Of a stretch of 48,437 bases of DNA, positions 1 through 8,411 are shown piece after piece. Source of the stretch: Chloroflexota bacterium (GTDB taxonomy: Bacteria; Chloroflexota; Limnocylindria; Limnocylindrales; CSP1-4). A program made the translations under genes and the position numbers. Every line of letters begins with the position of its first letter. The first letter of the stretch is position 1. The notes below the pieces were generated by a model. That model saw only the letters and a list, made by a program, of their open reading frames with translations. It made no database searches and was not told where the DNA came from. The stretch is from NCBI GenBank assembly GCA_013698095.1, contig JACCVQ010000157.1, positions 1 to 48,437 of the forward strand. The letters are read 5' to 3'.

Positions 1-36
1 GTGCCGGCCACGCCGGCGGCGCCCGCCGCCCGGTGA
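1..36 (+). CDS. Possible 3' tail of an upstream gene (partial)
   Basis: Frame 1 is open from the first base to a TGA at 34-36 and encodes only a short Ala/Pro-rich tail. Such tails are common at the ends of proteins in this kind of genome. Nothing identifies the protein, and the open frame could be chance. Confidence 0.2.
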   Translation: MPATPAAPAAR

Positions 37-91
37 CGCCGCGGCGGCAGCGTCTTCGAACCCCCGGATCATCGGCGGTGTACAAGTGGGC

Positions 92-1129
92 ATGACCCGA
101 TCCCGCCGGACGACGTCGCGCCGCCCCGTCGTGACGTTGGAGACTGTCGCCCGCGGGCTCCTCCTCATCGCGGGCTGCCTCGCGGTCGCGGCCAGTGTCG
201 TCGGACCGGTCAGCGCGGCATCACCGTCCGTCCCGGCCCCCGTGCCCGGATCGGCGCCGCCGTCACCGGCGCCCGACGCCTCGCCGAGTGACGAACCGCG
301 TCATGTCTTCCAGACCGAGGTCTGGCTGGACGCGCCGATCCCGGCCGACACGCCGCCCGGCACGACGATCCAGGTCGGCGTGACCATCGTCGAACGCGAC
401 GGGTCCGGCGTGGGCCGGCTCTCCGACGTCGGGGCCAGCTACCTCCTCCTCAGGCCGGCAGCCGGCGACGCCGAGCCGAGCCGGGTCCAGCCGCGATCCG
501 ACTGGCAAGGCCACATCCGCGCGTCGGTCCGGGTGCCCGAGGGTGGTCCGGGCGCGATCGAGGTCGGGTTCGAGGGTGAGGAGTGTCGTGACGATGGGAC
601 CTGCCAAACCGTCGAGTTCCCGTTCACCAGCGCGGGCATCGGGCCGCCGGCGGGCGTCCCGCGCGCCTTGCTCGTGACCGCGACGATCCAGCCACCGATC
701 GAGGCTCCGGTCGTCGGGCGGCGGGTGGCGCTCGACGTCGAGCTCCATCCCCTCGCAAACTGGGATCTCGCCCAGCTCGGACTTCCCGATCGGATCGTCG
801 CGATCGTCGGCCAGTCTGGCGATCCGGACGTGGCCGCCGCCGAGCTCCGACGGGCGTCGGCCGCGGGAACCCTGTATCAGGGCTCGGTCACGTTCCCGCG
901 GCCAGGCGAGTTCGCGATCACGGTCGCCGTTCCTGGCACAGACGGGCAGGAGGACCAGGTGATCGCCCGCGCGACGAGCAGGGTGACGGTCGAGACGCAA
1001 GCGAGCGGAGCCAGTGCCGCCGAACCAGGTGACGGTCCGAGCCTCCCGGCGTGGGCCTGGATCGCCGGGCTCGGCGCGGTCGCGATCGTCCTCGGCTTCG
1101 TCATCACGCGGGTCTTCGCCGACCTCTGA
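92..1129 (+). CDS. Secreted or cell-surface protein with N-terminal signal and C-terminal anchor
   Basis: The product is 345 residues from the ATG at 92; a GTG at 86 is an alternative start. An Arg-rich N-terminus is followed by a hydrophobic stretch (about residues 21-43, ending VGPVSAASPS) typical of a signal peptide. A Pro/Ser/Ala-rich linker follows, then about 230 residues rich in Val and Gly that look like beta-sandwich (Ig-like) domains. A closing transmembrane helix (WAWIAGLGAVAIVLGFVIT) ends in a short basic tail. One Cys pair (EECRDDGTC) could form a disulfide outside the cell. I do not recognise the family. It lies about 190 bp upstream of the SPFH gene on the same strand, so a shared role at the membrane is possible but unproven. 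Confidence 0.7.
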   Translation: MTRSRRTTSRRPVVTLETVARGLLLIAGCLAVAASVVGPVSAASPSVPAPVPGSAPPSPAPDASPSDEPRHVFQTEVWLDAPIPADTPPGTTIQVGVTIVERDGSGVGRLSDVGASYLLLRPAAGDAEPSRVQPRSDWQGHIRASVRVPEGGPGAIEVGFEGEECRDDGTCQTVEFPFTSAGIGPPAGVPRALLVTATIQPPIEAPVVGRRVALDVELHPLANWDLAQLGLPDRIVAIVGQSGDPDVAAAELRRASAAGTLYQGSVTFPRPGEFAITVAVPGTDGQEDQVIARATSRVTVETQASGASAAEPGDGPSLPAWAWIAGLGAVAIVLGFVITRVFADL

Positions 1130-1322
1130 TCGCAGCGGAGGCGGCATCCGGTGCGGATGAGCACCGGAACCGCTCCTGATCGATGCGAAATTCGCAAGTG
1201 TAAACCGGTTGACACGTCGAAACCAGTGACATGCGTGAGATAATCGAGCGGCATCCGTCACGACGCCGGGTGTGGTTCCGACGTCGCGCTCCGAGTGCAA
1301 GCTCGCCAAAGGAGCGTGCACC

Positions 1323-3017
1323 ATGCCTGCAGCCCCGCAGGTCCTGTCCGACGCCGTCGTTCCCCTTTTCGTGGTTCTGGCTGCGGCCCTGGCCGTGGCT
1401 CTCGCCACCTGGTCGTCGCGTTCCGTTCGTTACATCTCGAACCACCGGGTTGGCGTCGTCGAGAAGCTCTGGAGCCGGGCCGGCTCCGTTCCGTCCGGCC
1501 TGATCGCTCTTCGCGGCGAGGCTGGCTTTCAGCCCGACGTCCTGCGCGGCGGGCTGCACGTGTTCCGGCCGTTCCAGTTCCGGATCCACAGCCTGCCGCT
1601 CGTGACGATTCCCCAAGGGCAGATCGGGTACGTGTTCGCCCGCGACGGCAGTCCGCTGCCGCCGACGCAGACGCTCGCTCGGACGCCGGAAGCGGCCGAC
1701 TTCGGCGACGTCCGCTCGTTCCTCGTGAACGGCGGCCAGCGCGGGCCGCAGCGCCGGATCCTGCGCGAGGGCACATACGCGATTAACCTCGCCCAGTTCG
1801 TCGTCATCACGGCCGTTGGCGTGTACGGTCTCGCCCTCGAGCGGTCCGACCAGGCGACCCTCGACGAGATGATGACCGTGATCGCAGGGCGAGGCGGCTT
1901 CGAGCCGGTCGTCATCACCGGCCACGACGACGTCCTCGGCGTGGTCACGATCCACGACGGCGCGTCGCTCGACCCGGGCGAGATCATCGCCCCGACCGTC
2001 GGCGAGGATCCGGCCGACCCGACGACGTATCACAACAGCTTCCAGGAGCCGGAGCGTTTCCTCGCAGCGGGCGGCCGGCGCGGCCGTCAGCTCCAGGTGA
2101 TCGTCGAAGGCACCTACTACCTGAACCGCCTGTTCGCGACAGTCGAGCTCGTCCAGAAGGCCGTCGTCGAGGTCGGCACGGTCGGCGTCGTCGTGTCGTA
2201 CACGGGCGACGCGGGCACTGACCTGTCGGGTGATGCCTACGGCCATGGCGAGCTCGTCGAACGTGGCGAGCGCGGCGTCTGGGCCCAGCCACTCCTGCCC
2301 GGCAAGTACGCCTTCAACACGTACGCCGGCAAGGTCGTGATGGTCCCGACGACCAACTTCATCCTGAAATGGCAGGCCGCCGCGACCGGCTCCCACAAGT
2401 TCGACGAGAACCTGTCGGAGGTCGACCTGATCACGAAGGACGCCTTCGAGCCGAGCCTGCCCTTGTCGGTCGTCGTCCATATCGACTATCGCAAGGCGCC
2501 CCTCGTCGTCCAGCGTTTCGGCGACGTCAAGCGGCTCGTGGAGCAGACCCTCGACCCGATGGTCAGCGCGTACTTCAAGAATGTCGCCCAGACGCGGACG
2601 CTGATCCAGCTGCTCCAGGATCGAGCCGAGATCCAGGATCAGTCGAGCGTGGAAATGCGGGGTCGGTTCGATCGCTACAACCTCGAGCTCCAGGAAGTCC
2701 TGATCGGGACGCCGACCGAGGGACGTGGCGGCTCGAAAGCTCGAGGAGATCCTGACCCAGCTGCGGTCGCGCCAGGTCGCGATGGAGCAGGTCGAGACGT
2801 ACAGCCGGCAACAGGCCGCTGCCGTCCAGGAGCGCGAGCTGCGCGAGGCCGAGGCGCGCGCCCGGCAGCAAGCAAGCATCACGGAATCCGAGCTGTCGAT
2901 CGCGATCCAGGCCAATCATGGCAAGGCCGACCTCGCCCGGGCGCAGCAGCAGTCCGCGCAGATCCAGGCCCTCGCCGCGGCAGAGGCCGAAAAGGTCCGC
3001 CTGCTCGGAGTCGGTGA
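1323..3017 (+). CDS. SPFH/flotillin-like protein, N-terminal part (frameshifted near 2720)
   Basis: SPFH/Band 7 proteins are membrane-associated scaffolds that oligomerise into microdomains. The ATG at 1323 follows an AAAGGAG-type ribosome site (about 1308-1314) and begins with a single transmembrane helix (residues about 8-28). Next come ISNHRVGVVEKLW and a long SPFH region with repeated GVVVSYTGD-like and EGTYYLN-like strands, up to LQEVLIGTPTE (residue about 466). After that the frame turns into Arg/Pro-rich noise ending at 3017. The expected flotillin coiled coil (AARKLEEILTQ...) continues in the +1 frame from about 2725. Removing one G from the GGG at 2720-2722 would join the two parts into a protein of about 700 residues. 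This is either a real pseudogene or a base-calling error. Confidence 0.75.
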   Translation: MPAAPQVLSDAVVPLFVVLAAALAVALATWSSRSVRYISNHRVGVVEKLWSRAGSVPSGLIALRGEAGFQPDVLRGGLHVFRPFQFRIHSLPLVTIPQGQIGYVFARDGSPLPPTQTLARTPEAADFGDVRSFLVNGGQRGPQRRILREGTYAINLAQFVVITAVGVYGLALERSDQATLDEMMTVIAGRGGFEPVVITGHDDVLGVVTIHDGASLDPGEIIAPTVGEDPADPTTYHNSFQEPERFLAAGGRRGRQLQVIVEGTYYLNRLFATVELVQKAVVEVGTVGVVVSYTGDAGTDLSGDAYGHGELVERGERGVWAQPLLPGKYAFNTYAGKVVMVPTTNFILKWQAAATGSHKFDENLSEVDLITKDAFEPSLPLSVVVHIDYRKAPLVVQRFGDVKRLVEQTLDPMVSAYFKNVAQTRTLIQLLQDRAEIQDQSSVEMRGRFDRYNLELQEVLIGTPTEGRGGSKARGDPDPAAVAPGRDGAGRDVQPATGRCRPGARAARGRGARPAASKHHGIRAVDRDPGQSWQGRPRPGAAAVRADPGPRRGRGRKGPPARSR

Positions 3018-3429
3018 GGCGTCACGTGTCGCTACCCTGGCCGGAGCCGAGGCCGAGCGCGCGGCCCGGGTCGGCATCGCCGAGGCGATCGCGATCGAGG
3101 AGCAGGTTCGGGCCTACGGCGGGCCGCGCTATCAGCTGACCCAGCAGGTCATGGCTCGCTTCGCCGAGGCCGTCGAGAAGTCCGGTGTCGACATCGTCCC
3201 GAAGGTCGTGATCGGCGGCCGCGGCGGGGCCAGTGGCGGCGACGGACCGGCCGACAGCGGTCCGACGGGCGGCGGCTCCGTCCTCGAGTCGCTCCTCGCC
3301 ATCCTCTTGTCGGAGCGTCTCGGAGTGGATGTCGCCGGGACGACCGGCCCGAGCGCTGCCGCCCTCGCGGTGCGCGAGGAGCTCCATCGGCGGATTGCTG
3401 CCGGCGATCCCGGGAATCGCGCGGCGTAG
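2725..3429 (+). CDS. SPFH/flotillin-like protein, C-terminal coiled-coil part
   Basis: This is the continuation of the preceding SPFH gene in another frame. The 234 residues begin with an Ala/Glu/Gln/Arg-rich coiled coil (roughly residues 3-110) containing the AEAEKVRLLG and GEASRVATLAGAEAERAARVG repeats typical of flotillin C-termini. A YQLTQQVMARFAEAVEKSGVDIVPKVVIGG segment follows, characteristic of the flotillin end. A Gly/Ser-rich linker and a short tail close it. The GTG at 2725 has no convincing ribosome site of its own, so I read it as part of one original gene rather than an independent one. A hairpin follows at 3446-3468. Confidence 0.7.
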   Translation: MAARKLEEILTQLRSRQVAMEQVETYSRQQAAAVQERELREAEARARQQASITESELSIAIQANHGKADLARAQQQSAQIQALAAAEAEKVRLLGVGEASRVATLAGAEAERAARVGIAEAIAIEEQVRAYGGPRYQLTQQVMARFAEAVEKSGVDIVPKVVIGGRGGASGGDGPADSGPTGGGSVLESLLAILLSERLGVDVAGTTGPSAAALAVREELHRRIAAGDPGNRAA

Positions 3430-3445
3430 GGCGGGGTGATCGCAG

Positions 3446-3468
3446 CGGCCGGGTTCCGAGCCCGGCCG
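3446..3468 (+). terminator. GC hairpin after the SPFH gene
   Basis: An 8-bp perfect stem (CGGCCGGG pairs with CCCGGCCG) with a 7-nt loop lies 17 bp after the SPFH stop. There is no U-tract, as with the other hairpins in this window, so intrinsic termination is a guess from position. Confidence 0.4.
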
Positions 3469-3548
3469 GTGCGTTCGCGCAGGTCCTTGCGGGGCACCCG
3501 CACTGAGCTGACGCGGGGCCGGCTTGCCGATTCCGGACGACCTCGAAG

Positions 3549-3582
3549 GACGGCCCGTTCACCGCGTGGTGGGCGGGCCGTC
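3549..3582. terminator. Hairpin between convergent SPFH and DM13 genes
   Basis: A 9-bp perfect outer stem (GACGGCCCG with CGGGCCGTC) has a short inner CACC/GGTG pairing in its loop. It sits between two convergent genes, 25 bp past the DM13 stop, so it could terminate either. It lacks a U-tract. Confidence 0.45.
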
Positions 3583-3606
3583 GGCCTGTGCGAGTCGTCC
3601 GCGACG

Positions 3607-4332
3607 TCAGCCCGCCAGCGGCGCCGTCGCGAACAGGTGGCTGAATTGCTTGCACCAGATCACAACGCTGGCCGCACGGTCCGGATCGCCAGGGGCGCCG
3701 GCGGGCACCGCGTAGTTCTGGTTGCCGGTGTCGGCCTTGAGCCGGCCGAGCTCGATCGCGCCGTCGGCGTATCCATCGGCGTCGGGCGACAGGTAGACGA
3801 ACAGGTCTGGGCCGTTGCGGACGGCGAAGTTTTCGAGGCGAACCACGAAGGTGCCAGGCGCGGTCTCGATCAACCGGGCCGTGCCGCGACCGAAGTGAAA
3901 CTCGTCGCTGCCGTGGAAAGATCCCGTTCGAACGAGCAGGGGAGCGGCCGTCTCGAGCGGCGTCGGAGATGTTGTCGAAGCGGCTGGCGACGCCACCGGC
4001 AACCCGGAACCGGCGGCCTCGCGAGACGACGGGGCTGAGCCGCCGCTGGTCGCGATCGACGCCCCGGCGACGACCGGCGGCGCCTCATTGATCGTGGCAC
4101 TCAGGACGAGCGGGGACGTCAGGTACCAGCCGACGGGCAGGGCGATGGCGAGGAGCGGGACGAGGATCGCGGCGGTTGCCCGTGGGTGGCGCCGCGCCCG
4201 GCCGACCCACCCCTGGCGACGGGCAATGAGCAGGACCGCCACGGCGAGCCCGACCCCGCCGATCGCGACGGGGACGCGATACGTGTAGAGACCCCCGAGG
4301 ATCGCAGAACCGAGCTCGCCGAGCCATGTCAT
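3607..4332 (-). CDS. DM13 domain membrane protein
   Basis: The product is 241 residues. Two hydrophobic helices at the N-terminus (about residues 20-37 and 48-68) are followed by a Ser/Ala/Pro linker of about 60 residues. The C-terminal 105 residues match the DM13 pattern: a GSFHGSDEFHFGRGTARLIE start, VRLENFAVRNGPDLFVYLSPD in the middle, and a terminal IWCKQFSHLFATAPL with the family's conserved Cys. DM13 domains are proposed to be extracytoplasmic redox or cytochrome-like modules; the actual function is not settled. The fusion to two membrane helices suggests display outside the cell membrane. Its ATG overlaps the TGA of a short upstream reading frame by 4 bp (4329-4332). Confidence 0.85.
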   Translation of the reverse strand: MTWLGELGSAILGGLYTYRVPVAIGGVGLAVAVLLIARRQGWVGRARRHPRATAAILVPLLAIALPVGWYLTSPLVLSATINEAPPVVAGASIATSGGSAPSSREAAGSGLPVASPAASTTSPTPLETAAPLLVRTGSFHGSDEFHFGRGTARLIETAPGTFVVRLENFAVRNGPDLFVYLSPDADGYADGAIELGRLKADTGNQNYAVPAGAPGDPDRAASVVIWCKQFSHLFATAPLAG

Positions 4333-4490
4333 GGCCGCACGATGACCGGCTGATGCGACAGCTGGATGACACGTTTCGCATCGTCCTCGGTGTAGCGCTC
4401 GCCCTCATTCCCCACCACGATCGCCCATCTCAGCGTCCCCGATTGATCGACCGCCCATGCTCCGACTGAACCCTGACCACGCCCCGGCTC
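4329..4490 (-). pseudogene. Possible short or decayed reading frame coupled to the DM13 gene
   Basis: In the frame ending with TGA at 4329-4331, the last 45 or so codons read as plausible protein (DQSGTLRWAIVVGNEGER, then a helix-like stretch and QPVIVRP). The stop overlaps the DM13 ATG in an ATGA arrangement. No ATG/GTG start with a ribosome site exists at the right place; the only in-frame GTG codons leave fewer than 30 residues. It may be the tail of a lost gene or a very small coupled peptide. Low confidence. Confidence 0.25.
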
Positions 4491-4505
4491 GGGTACCGTT
4501 TGCCC

Positions 4506-5027
4506 ATGACCGATCCAGCCAGTCCCGCCAGCCCGGATCGTGACCGCGTCGCGCTGGAGCAGGCGCTCGACGGCCATGGCAGGTACGAGCTGTTCGCCTG
4601 TGACCCGGCCCTGGCAGACACGGCCGCCTTCTGTGCGGCATACGGATTCGCCCCCGAGGATTCGGCGAACACGATCGTGGTGGTCGGCAAGTCCGATCCG
4701 CCGGTCTTCGCGGCCTGCGTCGTCCTGTCGACCCACCGGCTCGACGTCAACCGGGTGGTCAGGCAACGCCTCGGAACGCGCAAGGCTTCCTTCGCGTCAC
4801 CCGACGAGACGCGCTCGCTCACGAGCATGGAGATCGGCGGCGTGACCGCGTTCGGATTGCCGGATGGACTGCCGCTCTGGGTCGACGGCGCTGTCATGGA
4901 CCGCGAGCGGATCGTGCTCGGGGGCGGCAGCCGGCGCTGGAAGGTCATCGCCCCGCCTGCGATTCTGCGGACCCTGCCGAACGTCGAGATCGTCGACGGC
5001 CTGGCCGCGCCGCGCCCGGCCGACTGA
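4506..5027 (+). CDS. YbaK/EbsC-family aminoacyl-tRNA deacylase
   Basis: The product is 173 residues from the ATG at 4506. The YbaK/ProX fold hydrolyses mischarged aminoacyl-tRNAs such as Cys- or Ala-tRNA(Pro). Family marks are VVVGKSDPPVFAACVVLS in the first half, LGTRKASFASPDE carrying the expected Lys, GGVTAFGLPDGLPLWVDGAVMD, and GGGSRRWKVIAPP near the end. The length matches free-standing YbaK-like proteins. It is divergent from the DM13 gene with about 170 bp between them and convergent with the diguanylate cyclase. Substrate specificity cannot be read from sequence. Confidence 0.85.
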   Translation: MTDPASPASPDRDRVALEQALDGHGRYELFACDPALADTAAFCAAYGFAPEDSANTIVVVGKSDPPVFAACVVLSTHRLDVNRVVRQRLGTRKASFASPDETRSLTSMEIGGVTAFGLPDGLPLWVDGAVMDRERIVLGGGSRRWKVIAPPAILRTLPNVEIVDGLAAPRPAD

Positions 5028-5044
5028 GCCTGTCGTCGGGCGGC

Positions 5045-6331
5045 TCAGGCGGCCGTCGACGCGATTGCGGCGGCCATCACGACCCGATTGCGGCCGAGGT
5101 CCTTCGCCTGGTACATCGCCACGTCCGTCCGAGCAAACCATTCGTCGTCGGATGCGGCCAGGTCCCCGCTCGTCACGAGCGCGGCGCCGAGGCTGGCTGT
5201 GACCAGGCCGTGGGGTGTGTTGCTGTCGTGCGTGATGGCGAGGTCGATGATGGCTTGCCGAATCCGTTCGCTCGCGACATGGACTCCGTCCAGATCGGCG
5301 ACCCGAACCAGGACGAGGAACTCCTCACCGCCAAACCTGTAGATCTCGTCGTCGGCTCGGATCGTTCCCCGAACGGCCTGCACGACCGCCTTGAGCACGT
5401 CGTCGCCGGCGAGGTGACCGCGCTCGTCGTTGATGAGCTTGAAGCGATCGAGGTCGAACGCGATGAGCCCGTGCGCCTCCCCCAGACGGTGCATCCGGGC
5501 ACGGACAACACGCAGATCCTCCTCAAGGCGAAGCCGGTTCCGGGCCCCGGTCAGCGGGTCGGTTCGCGCCGTCTCCTCGAGTCGTCGGTGGACCCGAGCA
5601 AGCTCCTGCACGTTGGCGTCGGCCCGCCGTCGGAGCTGCATGATCTTGCGCATCTGACTGTGGTTCCGGATCGCTGCCAGTTGGAGCAGGGCGTGTCCGG
5701 CGAGACTGGCTCCGATCGCGACGAGGTTCACGATGACCAAATCTGCCCGGCCCTCGGCGGAGAGTCCGGCAGTGGGAGCCACGACGAGATAGCCGATGGC
5801 AAGCGCCGCCGAGCCGGCGAGCCAGCGGACGTGGGTCCGGGTGCTCCACGGAAGGATCAGGGTCACGACGACCGGAAAGAGGATCAGATAGCCGGCCGAC
5901 TCGATCGTCAGGGCCGGAATGATCAGGCCCGTAGCCGCGGTCGCACCGATCAGCGCCAGGGTGACCGCCGCCGCGACCGGGTCAGGGCGCCTTCGGAGGG
6001 AATGGGCGATGAGTCGCCACCCCGCGACGGCAAGGAGCACGACACCGCCGTTCAGGGCGATCAGCGGCACGGCATGGGCGGGCTCTCGATCGACCAGCAT
6101 GACCGCGTCGAACAGGGCCGCTCCGGCAATGAAGAGAAAACCGACCCTCGCTGCCGAAACCGTCCGACGGCGCTGCTGAGCGCGGAAGCGGGCGCTGGCC
6201 CCGACCGTCGTGTACTCGCTGGTCCGCAAGCGCGCCGGGAGGGAGACAAACCGAGCGAGCCGTGAGGCCGGGCCAACCGTTTCGATCCCGAACCGGAGCG
6301 CCGCGTGGGGGGCGTGCATGCACTGGATCAT
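5045..6331 (-). CDS. Membrane diguanylate cyclase (GGDEF)
   Basis: The product is 428 residues and makes c-di-GMP from two GTP. About six hydrophobic helices lie between residues 62 and 225, followed by a short coiled linker (MRKIMQLRRRADANVQELARVHRRLEET) and the GGDEF domain from about residue 255 (TARTDPLTGARNRLRLEEDL). The active-site motif is GGEEF at 334-338. The inhibitory I-site RADD is present at 325-328, five residues before it, so product inhibition is expected. No EAL or HD-GYP domain is attached. The membrane part probably senses an unknown cue. The ATG at 6331 or the one four codons later (6319) could be the start. Confidence 0.9.
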   Translation of the reverse strand: MIQCMHAPHAALRFGIETVGPASRLARFVSLPARLRTSEYTTVGASARFRAQQRRRTVSAARVGFLFIAGAALFDAVMLVDREPAHAVPLIALNGGVVLLAVAGWRLIAHSLRRRPDPVAAAVTLALIGATAATGLIIPALTIESAGYLILFPVVVTLILPWSTRTHVRWLAGSAALAIGYLVVAPTAGLSAEGRADLVIVNLVAIGASLAGHALLQLAAIRNHSQMRKIMQLRRRADANVQELARVHRRLEETARTDPLTGARNRLRLEEDLRVVRARMHRLGEAHGLIAFDLDRFKLINDERGHLAGDDVLKAVVQAVRGTIRADDEIYRFGGEEFLVLVRVADLDGVHVASERIRQAIIDLAITHDSNTPHGLVTASLGAALVTSGDLAASDDEWFARTDVAMYQAKDLGRNRVVMAAAIASTAA

Positions 6332-6460
6332 CCCTGCCCGTGGTTGACACGGCAGACGGCCGGTGGTCCGGTTGAGGCGGGCGGTGGTCCTACTGCAGAG
6401 CGGTGACGTTGGACCTCGGCGATCCCGCTGCCATCGTAGACGTGGCCACCGGAATCACGA

Positions 6461-6487
6461 ACGCCGCTCTCAGGATGAGAGCGGCGT
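6461..6487 (-). terminator. Hairpin downstream of rpoD
   Basis: An 11-bp perfect stem (ACGCCGCTCTC with GAGAGCGGCGT) and 5-nt loop lies about 25 bp beyond the rpoD stop. It is well placed to end the rpoD transcript, although no U-tract follows. Confidence 0.55.
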
Positions 6488-6512
6488 CGGTTGTCGTCGG
6501 CGCGGGCCGAGG

Positions 6513-8054
6513 TCAGTCGGTCACGTAGTCGCGCAACTTCCGGCTGCGCGACGGGTGGCGCAGCTTGCGCAGTGCGTGGGCCTCGATCTGGCGGATCCGC
6601 TCGCGGGTCAGACCGAACTCGTGGCCGACTTCCTCGAGCGTTCGCGGCCGGCCGTCGTCGAGGCCGAACCGGAGACGGATGACCCGCTCCTCGCGACCCT
6701 CGAGGCTGTCGAGGACGCGGGCGACCTGCTCGCGAAGCATCGTGTCAGAGACCGCGTCGATCGGCGAGACCGCGTTGGGATCCTCGATCAGCGTTCCGAG
6801 CTCCGTGTCGCTCTCGTCGCCGATCGGCGTCTCGAGCGAGACCGGGTTGCGGCCGTAGCTCCGGACCTCTTCGACCTTCTCGGCCGTGATCGCGGTCTTC
6901 GGGTCGTTGGACAGGACCGTGGCGATCTCGGCGTTCGTCGGCTCGCGCCCGAGCTCGACTGTGAGCTCGCGAGCGGTCCGCGTGACGCGGTTCATCGTCT
7001 CGACCATGTGGACCGGGATCCGGATCGTCCGGGACTGGTCCGCCAGGCCGCGCTGGATCGCCTGGCGGATCCACCACGTCGCGTAGGTCGAGAACTTGAA
7101 GCCGCGCTCCCACTCGAACTTGTCGACGCCGCGCATCAGGCCGGCGTTGCCTTCCTGGACGAGGTCCAGCAGGCTCATCCCGCGGTTGATGTACTTCTTG
7201 GCGTTGGCCACCACGAGGCGCAGGTTGGCCGACGTCAGGTGCTCGCGCGCCTTGGCCCCGGTCGCCTTCAGGGCCGGGGTCATCGCACCCACCGCTTCCG
7301 CGTCGTGCCCACCATCGAGCCAGCGGCGGAGGGCCGGCAGGGCGACGGCGTCGCGGGTCCACGATCGCATCGCGAGGATCGCGACGTTCTCGCGCACGGC
7401 CGGCCGGCGCTCGGCTCCGTGGACCCAGTCGAGTACGGTCAGGAATGCCTCGGCGTCGAGGCGCTCGTTGTAGACGGCGCGCAGGTTGCGGGCTCGGTCG
7501 ATGAGCTCGGCGGCCTCGCCGGTCGCAGCCGCGAGGGCCTCGGTGAAGCCGAAGCGTGGGGCGGTGACGAGCAGCTCGGCCGCGTCGTCGGACTCCATCG
7601 CGGTGCGCACGATCCGGGCCGACTTGGCTGCGAACGGCAGGGCATAGCGCGGATGCTTGGCCCGGGCCGTGGGCTCGGTTGCGTTTGCCGCCCAGACGTG
7701 GAGGTCGAGGACGGCGAGGGGCGGATCCGTCGAGATCCGGATGCCGAGCTCCATCGTCTTGGCCAGCATGACCTCCTCCTCGGCCGTGAGGAGCGGGACG
7801 CGGGCGATCTCGCGCAGGTAGAGCCGCGTCGAGTCCTCGATATCGAGGAGGTCGTCGACCGGCTCCGGCTCGGCGTCATCGTCCGCAGCCGCAGCCTTGG
7901 GGGTGGGCGTCGGCGGTGCCGCGATCAGGGTTTCATCGTGCTCGACGACCGCCGCCACGTCGTCGGCGGTCGGGACCAGCTCGTCGAGAGCGGGCACCGT
8001 CGCGGGCCGGGTTTCGATGTCGATTCCGGGCGTCTGGTCAAGAAAAGTCGTCAA
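6513..8054 (-). CDS. rpoD: Principal RNA polymerase sigma-70 factor
   Basis: I chose a TTG start at 8054, preceded at 5 nt by GGAG, which gives 513 residues; the frame is open further upstream but carries no better start. Region 1.2 is present ([26 protein letters not shown]), followed by a non-conserved insert of about 130 residues. Then come region 2 ([51 protein letters not shown]), region 3 ([14 protein letters not shown]) and the 3.2 finger ([13 protein letters not shown]). Region 4 ([17 protein letters not shown], [20 protein letters not shown]) is followed by the terminal RKLRDYV. These are principal-sigma features rather than those of an alternative factor. An Asp/Glu/Ala-rich N-terminal tail stands in for region 1.1. 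Promoter and leader palindrome are listed separately. Confidence 0.93.
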   Translation of the reverse strand: MTTFLDQTPGIDIETRPATVPALDELVPTADDVAAVVEHDETLIAAPPTPTPKAAAADDDAEPEPVDDLLDIEDSTRLYLREIARVPLLTAEEEVMLAKTMELGIRISTDPPLAVLDLHVWAANATEPTARAKHPRYALPFAAKSARIVRTAMESDDAAELLVTAPRFGFTEALAAATGEAAELIDRARNLRAVYNERLDAEAFLTVLDWVHGAERRPAVRENVAILAMRSWTRDAVALPALRRWLDGGHDAEAVGAMTPALKATGAKAREHLTSANLRLVVANAKKYINRGMSLLDLVQEGNAGLMRGVDKFEWERGFKFSTYATWWIRQAIQRGLADQSRTIRIPVHMVETMNRVTRTARELTVELGREPTNAEIATVLSNDPKTAITAEKVEEVRSYGRNPVSLETPIGDESDTELGTLIEDPNAVSPIDAVSDTMLREQVARVLDSLEGREERVIRLRFGLDDGRPRTLEEVGHEFGLTRERIRQIEAHALRKLRHPSRSRKLRDYVTD

Positions 8055-8193
8055 GGTTGCTCCGGTTGTGTCGGGCGCGAGGTCAATCGCGCTGCATAGG
8101 ACTCTGCGGGATGCTGGATCACGACCGGATCGCGCATCCGCCGAGGCGATCCGAGTGTGTATCCGCTTCCGCCAGGAGCCGGACACACGGACC

Positions 8194-8216
8194 GGCGTGT
8201 CAAGTGATGACACGCC
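8194..8216. promoter_or_regulatory. Palindrome at the start of the rpoD transcript
   Basis: A perfect 9-bp inverted repeat, GGCGTGTCA-N5-TGACACGCC, lies just downstream of the predicted rpoD -10 box, at about +6 to +28. It could be a repressor operator or a leader hairpin. I recognise no specific regulator for it. Confidence 0.5.
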
Positions 8217-8228
8217 AGCGATGAGGGA

Positions 8229-8257
8229 ATCCTACTCGATCCGGGGCGATTTGACAA
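8229..8257 (-). promoter_or_regulatory. Sigma-70-type promoter for rpoD
   Basis: On the minus strand TTGTCA (8257-8252) and TAGGAT (8234-8229) are separated by exactly 17 bp. Transcription would start near 8222, leaving a leader of about 170 nt before the TTG start. A second TTGACG hexamer lies just upstream without a partner at the right distance. Confidence 0.6.
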
Positions 8258-8411
8258 CCCCTTCGTCAATAATCCGTGTTGCGATCGGGCCTTCGTCGAA
8301 CCATGATCAGGGGGCCGGACCATGCCTGATCGGATCAACAATCGACTCCTCATATTCATGCGGCGACAGCCCCGCACCTGGCGGTCGCGCGACCAGCCCG
8401 GTCGCATCGGC

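Noticed and set aside
2715..2730. Programmed ribosomal frameshift in the SPFH gene
   Set aside because: There is no slippery heptamer or stimulatory structure that I can see, and flotillins are not known to use frameshifting. Error or mutation is simpler.
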